From positions 12,343,001 to 12,407,000 of the forward strand of contig NC_134025.1 of the NCBI RefSeq assembly GCF_964204645.1: 64,000 nt of DNA, in the 5' to 3' direction. The translations under genes and the position numbers were made by a program. The DNA comes from Tubulanus polymorphus (taxonomy: Eukaryota > Nemertea > Palaeonemertea > Tubulaniformes > Tubulanidae). This document shows, piece by piece, positions 1 through 9,800 of the stretch. Below the pieces are notes generated by a model, which saw only the letters and a program-made list of their open reading frames with translations, made no database searches and was not told the origin of the DNA. Position 1 is the stretch's first letter; each line of letters begins with the position of its first letter.

Positions 1-944
1 AGCGTAATTAATTAATTAGTTCATTTTAGTCCTACGATTCGGTGAATAACCAACCCAAATTTATCTCGGTTTGCTACGAAAAAAACTTAGCAGACATATA
101 TAATTGTAAATTATATAATTCAATGGTATAATTAAGTTATACCATTGAATTCTAGTACATATCCAATCCAAAATCAAGTCTGCCCACAACTGCGATGCAG
201 ACCCCTTAAAATCCCATCCTTTCAATATCGCAGTTATGAGCCTCGTACTAGAAACCCCGCACAGCGATGATGTAAGCAAATGTAACACGGGAACTCGATT
301 ATATTTCCAGGTAGTTTGAAAAATGCTCATGATTTAAATGTTTTCGAGCTTGAACCAAACCGAATAGAATTTCGTCAGTTGAGTATAAACGTACGTACGA
401 TTTATGCGCACATCGTTACACGCGAGAATATAAATATATTCATTGAATACATGATTAATTTTTGTGCCACTGTTAAAATATATTGCTTCTTAATTGGTGT
501 CAGCGTCTTTATTCAGCAATCCATCTTTTCCAGGATGCGCGAAATTGGTGTTATTTTTCAAAAACCGTCCTTTACAGGAAAAACAACACTTCCCCGAATC
601 GCAACACGGGAAATGCGATCTAAATAAATTATTTAATCCGTACGTATTAAGTAATTACGCTTGTCAAAATTATAGTCGTCCATTAATGCAAATTTAAGCC
701 GGTCGTTTGTAAGAATTTTAGTGCACTTTGTGCGTCTGCGATGCGAAGAAAACCGTCTGGCGGGTGAAAGCAATAAATCGTGATTGCGCGCGTCAGGATG
801 GAACTTTTTCCCTACAAATCCGTTACAATAATACTGCGTCTAAAAGCTGACATCGGAACTTAATTTAACAGTCATCGTAAAAGGTATACCGTTTGGGAAC
901 ACCGTCGGATATTTTATTATTTTATTGTATTGTATTGTTTTCAG
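1..944. other. no gene recognised
   Basis: AT-rich sequence. The short open frames here have no protein-like composition, no convincing splice sites and no recognisable domain. The right end, about 910-944, is a T-rich tract that would serve as the polypyrimidine tract of the plus-strand exon candidate beginning at 945. Confidence 0.5.
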
Positions 945-1143
945 TGTCGACTGCGAGTATTCCAGTGATCGGCTTATACGATGTAAGGATGGCGGAAAGG
1001 ATTTAGCAGCTACCGGAAGGACCCGAGAGCAGCGCGTCATGTTCCCCGGCACGAAATCGTTAATGTTTTACTCCGGGGCGGCGACTGTACCCATGATCTT
1101 CGAAATGTTTTACCGTTTGAACGCAGTGGGGGTCCCCCGATAA
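945..1143 (+). CDS. candidate 3'-terminal exon, product uncertain (weak CUB-like end)
   Basis: A T-rich tract ending in TTTTCAG is followed by an open frame in phase 2 that runs 66 codons to a TAA. Base composition is clearly richer in G+C than the flanks, as expected of coding DNA. The peptide has an IRCKDGGKD stretch followed by VMFPGTKSLMF and FEMFYRLN. The pattern loosely recalls the second half of a CUB domain, but I do not recognise the family. Upstream exons would lie left of the window. It would be a plus-strand gene converging with SAP18. It could instead be a degenerate repeat-derived frame. Confidence 0.33.
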
Positions 1144-2695
1144 AATTTTGAATTTCTAAACGTGTTGTGGCGCGACTTTAAGACGAAAATACGTTTCTGT
1201 CACATCTCAGTCAGAAAAGAAATTTAATGACAAATGAGCAGTACTCAAGTTTTGAAAGGGAGGGGTCGTCCGGGACGCCCCTGGTTGTAGTACCAAAATT
1301 GTCAGGCAAATTGTCTCTACTTCAGTGCGAGGGGCAATATGATATCAAGGATCCTTTTTGTGGACATGGAGCGAGAGCTGAAATAGAGGACATATCTTTC
1401 ACCGGGTGCAGAGGAATGATGTCCTGAGTGAGCACACTCAGCAGTCAACATTGGATCATGTTCTACATTGATGAATAATCAGCAATAATTTATGGCCCTA
1501 TGTGCGAGTCAGTTCTTTTTTTCATTGCAGATTGAATTCTTTTGCTTGAGAATTAGGACAATAGGAAGTATCCCTCATTGGATAGGTAGGAGGGGTTTGC
1601 AGTTGAAAATTAGGTAGAGTTGAAATATGTTTTTTTTGGTGGATATCATTTATGAATGGTCCCTAAAACCGTGTGCCCGGACTCAGAGCAGTTGCCCCCC
1701 AGAAATTTTGGAAAAGTACCCTTTTTGCAAATATTATTGTTCAGTAAAACTAGCCTTACTTGGCCGATTCGGACCTTTGACTAACTTGGACAAAAATTGA
1801 ATCATTTTTGTAACTTGCAACTGTATTTCTTATTTTTTACTGTATATCCTAGAAACTGCCCTTTTCGGGTATTTCTGCCACCAAAATTCAAATGCTAGGT
1901 ATAATTAATCAAGAACTGAATTCAGTTCCCTGCCACTGAATGAAAAAAATAATGAAAAAATATTTTCACACATTCGATTCAGTATTTATTCATTAAATCT
2001 TTAAAATCAATGGATTCTAGATTACACATGTACATGTATTCAAAAAGAAATTCCACATACGACACGATACACGTTTCCACTTACAAAAAAAATTAAAACC
2101 CTCTACATCTTTTTAGTGAAAAGAAATTCTTACACAACACTCTTTAAGCAGCTTAAAATTTACTTAAAGGCAAGGGCACACACAAGCATATTTTTTGCCC
2201 ATACGCAGTGAACCTATAAACCGCCCGATTAGATATTACCAGTTCACTCGAAACTTCACCTATCTACCCATACTCGGCATAATCTGTCGAACCAAATGCT
2301 TCGTTGATATCATGTGATTTGTTAAAATAGCTGCGACAATCGGGATCAGTCGGAATAACTCAATATTGATCACCTTCATGCGCCTGTTGGTAATTGGGTT
2401 TATAAATTTTCACTTTCAGGCAAAAAAAAAACACACGTGTGCCCTTGGCAGAAAATCAAAGTACTGAAATTGTAATCAGATATTTTGACTGTAAATGTAT
2501 AGCATTAGAGCTAGACATGCTTAATGCAGATAAGTTTAGTCTCGATATCAAAGTCATTGTTAAAACCTTTTTTCCACAATTATTTAGATTAAATGTAAGC
2601 AGAATATGAATTTTGATCCAGATGAATCAAGAACTGAATTCATTTTCAATCACTGATCCCAAACAATCCAGATTGAGCAGGTGTTTTTACTGCAG
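1144..2695. other. non-coding, no gene recognised
   Basis: AT-rich DNA that could hold a 3' UTR for the upstream exon candidate. An open frame at 1227-1427 has no recognisable domain. I see no structured RNA or complete mobile element. Confidence 0.4.
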
Positions 2696-2814
2696 TATGG
2701 TAACAAAAATTTGATCAAGAAGAGCAGTTTGCTGACTGAATTGCTCACTAAAGAGGGAGGAATCCTCTCTAAAACTGTGGTGACTGCAGTTGCTGAGGAT
2801 GCTTTTGAATGCAG
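2696..2814 (+). CDS. candidate internal exon, product unknown
   Basis: A 119-nt segment lies between a good acceptor (GTGTTTTTACTGCAG) and a donor (CAG|GTATTTG). Only one frame is open, and it encodes about 39 residues with an amphipathic, protein-like pattern (LLTELLTKEGG, VVTAVAEDAFEC). Phase is 0 in and 2 out. No partner exon could be identified on either side and I do not recognise the family. It may be an exon, a pseudo-exon or a transposon remnant. Confidence 0.25.
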
Positions 2815-3577
2815 GTATTTGAATATGGGCTTTGACCTAGTTCTGTGAAATCTGTTGATTTTCAGATGAACTTTACCAATTAGAAACCGTCATCTTTCAC
2901 TCATGTAAGCGTAAGGCCTATAAATGTACCAGTAATATATATCAAATGTTAAATGAATCAACACTCCTCTCACCGTTTCTAGCCATATGATATAACATAT
3001 GATGGGAAATGTATACTTTTTTTCCAAATAGGGGGAGGGGTCATTCATTAATTACGTGCGCATTAGGGAAGGAGAATGCTTCATGTGTATATGAAAAAAT
3101 GTCTGATTTTGCTTACAGGGTGCAAGGTATACGAAAAATTCAAATTTTATGCCTACATCGTAAATGAATGATCCCTTATGACAAAATTTATCAAATATAT
3201 GGATATTTCTGGCTGACAATAGAAAACGACATTGGCCTAACCCCGACAAGGATCCTGCCTACAGAGAGCATCCTCAGGGTTGGAAAAAGTCCCCGGGATC
3301 CAGTTCCACAATAGTGAGTTCGAGTTAACTCTGAGTGAAAATTAGCTCATGACTTATCTTAATTCAGAACTGCGAAACTGGGTTCTGAATTCTACAGTAT
3401 CATAAAACATTTCCAGAAAGTACATTTCATCAATTTAAAATAAACTCAATTATGGTGTAATGAAAAAATCAAATCGCTTTCCAAGAGTTTTAACAGTTTT
3501 GTGAGAAACTGGAGGCCCAGGATGGTAGAAATGCTAAATGAAGGTAGAATTTACAGTTGTTCGCCACCATCATATTT
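2815..3577. other. non-coding flank between convergent candidates
   Basis: Holds a small inverted-repeat element at about 3037-3176 and, at 3285-3345, a stretch resembling 60275-60345 (shared 'ggatccagt..cacaa..gtgag' and 'gagttaactc'), so part of this is dispersed repeat. The SAP18 3' UTR should begin at 3577 and read leftward. I found no clear AATAAA close to the stop. Confidence 0.45.
3037..3176. repeat. short inverted-repeat element (MITE-like)
   Basis: The left end reads GGGGTCATTCATTAATTACG. The right end read in reverse complement is AGGGATCATTCATTTACGA. The two therefore form imperfect terminal inverted repeats about 20 bp long around about 100 bp of non-coding sequence. No transposase is encoded. 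Target duplication is not obvious. Confidence 0.5.
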
Positions 3578-3857
3578 TTAATACGGTCTCATACGCGGCT
3601 TCGGAGGCGGATTCCTGTTCGGGGGTGTGATCGCGATATCGATGTAGTCACCTATCAGAAATCGGCGCGAGGCTAAGGATGCATTGTCATCTGCTGTCCG
3701 CCTGCCGGAGAATACGCGTCCAATGTCTCTCAAACGAAATAACGGTTGACGACTGTCGGCGAACACGATTCCGAAATCGAAACACGTTCCTTTCTTCCGC
3801 GCATCGGGGTTTACTTCCTTCACTAAACTAGCCAACTCTTTCAATGTGGCATCTTTC
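3578..3857 (-). CDS. SAP18: SAP18 coding exon 3 (C-terminal)
   Basis: Acceptor TATTTGCAG precedes the exon, which enters in phase 2 (completing the Trp codon of ELQIYTW) and ends in TAA. It encodes the core of the ubiquitin-like fold: DATLKELASLVKEV, ARKKGTCFDFGIVF, IGDYIDIAITPPN and the proline-rich RMRPY end. This is the most strongly conserved part of the gene. Confidence 0.95.
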
Positions 3858-6800
3858 CTGCAAATAGAACGCATGAACAACGTGTTAAAATAAATACAAA
3901 TTTCTATGGCTCCATACCAATATACTTATACCGCCAACCCACTTAACTTGGATATTTCTAATCTAGATTTCGACCTAATCTGGATATTACTTAGTGTATT
4001 TATACATAAATGTATGATATATGTCAGTATAATGTTTAATTCAGATTTAACTGGATTAATTAGATTGGTCCAAAGTGATGTAGATTAAGAAGGTTCAATC
4101 ATATACTGTAAATAGCTGCGATCACACGAGCATTTTTGGCCCGGAACAACTGTTCACACAGGTGCCAAATGGGCCTGAGCCTGTTTGGCCCGACCAAAAA
4201 TTACAATTTTTGGAACTAAAATTTGTATTTCCGAGTAGTACTTTTGGATTGATCGCCAATGGTTTTTCTATACGACCCGGCCCTGCGGTATTGCATTTAG
4301 CCACCGGCGAAATCCGCCATCTTTTTACGTCATAGCAGACCAAAAAAAACAGCTATGCGGGGCAGGTGGGCGGGATTCCCACCATAGGAAAGGGTGAGTA
4401 CTACTCGGAAATACAAATTTTAGTTCCAAAAATTGTAATATTTCCGTCGAGTACTGTACCCTTTCCTATGGTTTTTGCTAGACTAGCCCAGCACAAGGAT
4501 GGTGGGAAAGGTAGATAGAAAAACCACCGCTCAAACACAAGGTAAGAGGGAACAAGAGCCCCAAGGGGCACAATGGCCAGCCTGTCAGATTTGCTTTTTA
4601 TAAATGATGTAATCTGTGGGTTATATTTATCAATATACACTCCCTGCTCAATATCATTTACATAGTAAAATCGTGTGTTAACACAGACAGCAGGAACGAA
4701 TGTAATATAGAAATACTAAGTTATTGTATTGTTCAACGCCCCTGGTGGCCATATACAAAAACCAATGAGCTTGAAACTCACCAAGATCATAGATCATGTC
4801 ATGAGCTACAACTTTCCAATTGATTGTGGTAGCAAAATATGCATAGGTACGAATGTAATATAGAAATACTAAGTTATTGTATTGTTCAACGCCCCCTGGT
4901 GGCCATAAACAAAAACCAATGAGCTTGAAACTCATCTCGATCATAGAACATGTCATGAGCTACAACTTTCCAATTGATTATAGTAGCAAAATATGCTTAA
5001 GTATCAATTATGATGTGGAAAAACTTTTTTTCCACCTATGAATGAGTACTGATGACCCCAAGATGGCCGCCAAGTGCGTCATAATTGCCTGGTCAAAAAT
5101 ACCCTCTCGGATATAAAAGATCCCTTTCCAAGGAATACCCATTACAAATTGCAATGAAACATGGCACACCATTAGAAAGCTACAGTACTCAGAATTCAGG
5201 CCAAAATTGACATTTTTGGGAACAAAAAAGGTTACAGTACGGCCATCTTGAGTCCGATCGACCCAATTTTTCTCATGCCGATGGGCCCTCGGGGGATACA
5301 AATATATACGAATGATCAAGGTTATTGATAAAAGTGTCTTCAAAATTTCCCTCGAAAACTTCAAAAATGTGTAAAAAGTGCTGATTTTGGCGAACAACAA
5401 TGGCTACCAGTCGGCCATCTTGAATCTGACAGGGCCAGTTTTTGGCCTGAAGATGTGTCTAGGGTAGATACACGTATAAACCAAATATCAAGACATTACC
5501 TTGAAGCGTCTTCAAAACTTTGGAACTCTCACGAACTATCTAGATGGTTATCTCTCGACCTAAATAGCTTCAAGACCCATCTCAAAACAACTTTGTTTCA
5601 TGCAGCATACCATTAACTCTCGGAAAGCGAATTGTATTTAACATTTTTTTGGCAGAATAAAATTTGATTGAATTTGCAATTCAGGCACATGGCTAATTAG
5701 CATATCAAGGTCATACACCCGATTTGGTAAAACCTTTTTTTTCACGAACCTTGCACAATTGTCAAGGATGAATTTTCTGTAGAGCAAATAAAAATTCCTC
5801 CCAAACACCAAATCAACTAAAGCCTAAAAGCCTACGGCTGGCCTAAAAAGAGAGCACTTACCCAAGCACGGAATGGAGCACTGTAGCACAGGGAAGACCG
5901 GTTGGCCACAGTGAGTCCGTCCAGCTCAGGGGCCCCCCAGAATTTTGCGAAATTAATACTTGCAGATATGAGCCCAAACTATGTACAAGGATACACCCCC
6001 TGTGATCCTGATAATGTAACATAAATATTCTACACGAAAGGGTCCGATCGGAAAGAACGGACACCTTGAGCCATGACAACAGGACCAAGTGAAGCTAATG
6101 AGCCTAACTGGCCTGAACATCCCTTATATAAAATGACGTGAATGTCGATGGAGAATTCCAAAAGGCGGCCCGACAGACTTCCTCCAACGGAGCACCCGAA
6201 AAGGCTGCGCAGGAAGTAGCCATAGACCTCACTTGATGAGAAACAACTCCCTCCGAGGAAAGATTCTCCTTCAATAAAATGTCCTTGATCAGTGAAGAGA
6301 CCCATCGGGCCACTGTGTCCCGTGAAATATCACCCTTTAGGTGATCCAGAAGTGGAATAAATAACCGCTCCCGTGAACCCCTCCGTGAAGCAGAGCGATC
6401 TAAATAGAAACACAACGCCCGCACAGGACATAAAGTCCTGTCCGGGATGCCCGGTTCCACTCGATGTTTTAGGGCTTCAATTCGCCATTGACGCCCAACT
6501 GAGCCTGGTCGTTGGTTCTTTGCCAAAAATTCCAAAGCAGGCCGCAGCGAAACAAATTCCTTCACTGGCCCAAAGACAATATGACTTTGTCGGACTGAAA
6601 GCGCATGAATCTCAGAGCGACGGGCCGAGCAAGCCAAGAACAGCAAAAACACAGTCTTTTTTGACAAATTTGCAAATGACGCTGCCGAAAGAGGTTCAAA
6701 TGGAGCCTCCATTAACTTTTTCAAAATTACAGACAGATCCCATGGAACTGTCCTTGGTACCCGAGGCCGGGAAATAGAAAACCCTGCAACCAGCTGGGAT

Positions 6801-9800
6801 ATCCGATGATCCCCTGCTACATTTGGCCATCCAGAAGCACGCAATGTATGAGAAATCGCGGAGCGGTAACCTTTAATAGTTATGACCTGCAAACCTTTTA
6901 CTACAAATAGGTGCAGTAAAAAATCTGCCAATTGAGCTACAGAGGGTGAGCATGGATCAATTTCCCCTGCAGCACACCAATCCGCAAAATGACTCCATTT
7001 GGCATCGTAAATGGTACTTGTTGATGCCCGCTTAGATCCTGCGATAAAGGAGGCAGCCTGTTCTGAAAAGCCTGAAGCTGACAAGGATCGCTGGACAATG
7101 GCCAGGCGAGCAGATTTAACCACTGGCTGTTTGGATGATGCCGAAAGTTCCCCTGAGACAGAAGCAATGGGAAATTCGGAAGAATCCTGGGGTTGTCGCA
7201 CAGTAGGTTGAGAAGTGGTAGGAACCATTTCTGAGCCGGCCAACATGGTGCTACCAGAACTATGTTGCAATTGACTGATCTCTCTATATGATCCAGTAAG
7301 CGCGGCAGGACTGGTGTGGGCGGGAACGCATACGCATGCATCCCCGACCAGTCCAGAAAGAAGGCATCGACCCCCCACGCTTCCGCGTCTAGAAACGGGG
7401 ACACAAACAGAGGACACCTCCGATTGAACCGGGTGGCAAACAGATCCAGCAGCGGATTGCCGAACATGCCCCGAACCCGATCGGCTACTTCTTGGTGGAG
7501 AACCCATTCTGTCGCAATAGCCTGACCTCGACGAGACAGAGCATCGGCCATCACGTTCCTTTTCCCTGCTAAATGTGCCACAGTCAGGGACACGCCCTTT
7601 GTCTGGCACCAAAGAAGAATTTTGGCCGACAGACCTGTGAGGGTTTCTGAGTGAGTGCCCCCTTGGTTCTGAAGGTAAGCCCTCACTGTTGAATTGTCTG
7701 TGGCTAACCAAACGTGGTGGCCCTCCACTCTCCTGTGAAAGAACTTCAGGGCCTTCCACACGGCCAGCATTTCTAGGAAATTTATGTGGTTGGTGGCCTC
7801 GTAGCGAGACCATCTCCCGGCTTTGACTCGGTTCTCCAGATGTCCCCTCCATCCTTGGTGACTGGCATCCGTGAATACACGAACTGGAGCCTCTAACGGG
7901 GCAAGTGACCCCCCGAGCCGAAGATTTGTAGTTGCCGCCCACCACTGAAGATCCGGACTTAGATCGGTTGGAGGTACGGGAATCAAGGCCTTCCAGTTGC
8001 CCTTCGACTGAGACCAGAAGACCTTCCAATATTGTTGCAAGCGCCTGCTTCTGAGGCGGCCTAAGGGCACCACCAGACCCATGGAGCTGATGGAGCCTAG
8101 AAGCCGTGGCCAGTAACGAGCTGTTCTCGGGGTTGTGGACACTCCCGCTACAGCTTCTTGAAGTTTGGCTACTCGAGCCATAGACGGAAATACTTTGCCG
8201 ATTCGAAGATCGAAGTCCATGCCGAGATAAGTGAACTGTTGGGCCGGCGTCAACTGAGATTTTTCCCTGTTTACGCGGAACCCTAGCTGATGGACTAAGT
8301 CCAAGACTGAGGTCATTGCCTCCCGACATTCCTGAGCTGAATTCGCGACTATTAACCAGTCGTCGAGGTAAACGAACAGTCGAACACCCCTTGACTGAAG
8401 TACCTTCTGAACTGACTTGACCAACTTGGTGAAAACCCACGGGGCCGTACTGAGGCCAAATGGAAGAGACCTGAATTGGAACTGGCGGCCTTTCCACTTT
8501 ATCCTGAGAAATCGCCGAGATTTTGGGTGAATTGGAACCTGAAAGTAAGCATCTTTCAGGTCCAACGAAGCCGCCCATTGACCCGGATAGAGCCCTTGAA
8601 TCACGTCCTTGGGCTTGGTCATCCGGAACCTTGGAATGTCTAGGTGCCGATTGAGGGATGACAGATCTATCACTGTCCGTTGACCCCCTGTGGCCTTTGG
8701 TACCATGAATATTCGGGAAAACCAGCCGGGAGACGTTTCGTTGCAAACTGGTTCTATTGCTCCCTTCTCGGCCAATTCCTTGAGAGCCGGAGAGATTATG
8801 GTCTCCTGACCTGGTTTTGGCCCCATGTCGGGAGGTGACCTCATCAGGCGCGGTCGCCTTAGGAAACGGAGACGGTAGCCACAAGAGACGACCCGGGAGT
8901 GCCAACCGTCTCCGAAAAGGTCGGACCAGTGGGTTGCTGCCTGCTGCAGACAACCTCCCACTGGTCCCAAGAATTCATTTTGAGTTTTTCCGAAAGGAAG
9001 AGCCCCTTTTTGGAGCTTTCCCCTTGCCTCGATACGAACCGGAACTGGTACGACCGGACGAGGCTTGACACGATTGTTGTAGTTGCGCACTAGTTCTCCA
9101 ACCGGCATCCGAAGCCGCCTGAGAAAGCGCTGAAGTTTGAGATGGTCCTGTTTGCGTCCGTGCCGAACCTTGCGCCGCCGGCGTCAGACCAGAACGCTTT
9201 TTCCACGGAGTTCGGGGGTTGGACTTGGCCTGAACCTCCCGTATCTTCCTCAGCTCTGCGGAAACCGGAGCGCACCAACCGGAGAAGAGACGTGAAGACG
9301 TCCCCAATGAGGCTCTCAGCAAAGCATTGGACACCATATCCGGTAGACGAGTTTTGGAACTGGAGTCCATCACTGACTGACGGGAGGCTAACACAAGATT
9401 AGCCTGACCCCGAACCGACAACGGAATTACATGCGAAACAGACCGAGCCAAAGATTGGATAATCCGGTCCATTCCCTCCAGTTTTAGGGCAACTGACTCT
9501 GGGTCGGAGCCCGCATGAACGGCGGCGTGAGTCTCGCGAAGCTCACCCGTCAACACCTTAAGTGCCATATCTTGAAACGAACCAACCCTGGTAAGATTGT
9601 CCAGGATTGACGTCATGGCCACCAAACCGGACTTAGGCAAACGAATACCCGACTGTGCTGTAACAGTATCCGGGCTGATCAAAGTATAATCAGCATCCAG
9701 GCAGTTATGACTGTGATCCACAGCACCTGGAGTTGCGTAATACGCCGAGCGAAATGCGCCTATAGGTGGATCGGTTGAACTAAAATATTTCCCAGATTTC

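Larger units (their letters stand above)
4559..5847. mobile_element. 1.29 kb insertion splitting DIRS copy 1
   Basis: Comparison with copies 2 and 3 shows that DIRS sequence stops after AAGAG (4554-4558) and resumes at AAGAG (5848-5852), giving a 5-bp duplication. The insert is composite. About 4700-5520 belongs to the dispersed family with 154-bp tandem units (two units at 4701-5008). About 5521-5780 is a LINE 3' end. The ends carry GGCCAGCC in inverted orientation (4574-4581 and about 5836-5843). Confidence 0.65.

Noticed and set aside
3240-3310. Possible exon after CTGCCTACAG continuing the 2696-2814 candidate
   Set aside because: The segment from 3285 matches a dispersed repeat (compare 60275-60345) and the frame ends soon.
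5040-5060. CTGATGA word suggesting a hammerhead ribozyme in the repeat family
   Set aside because: No matching GAAA and no stems at the required distances.
6373-6777. Plus-strand open frame of 134-135 codons antisense to the DIRS recombinase, present in all three copies (also 37865-38272 and 47998-48405)
   Set aside because: Conservation follows from the recombinase on the other strand, and there is no start context or domain. It is treated as a shadow.
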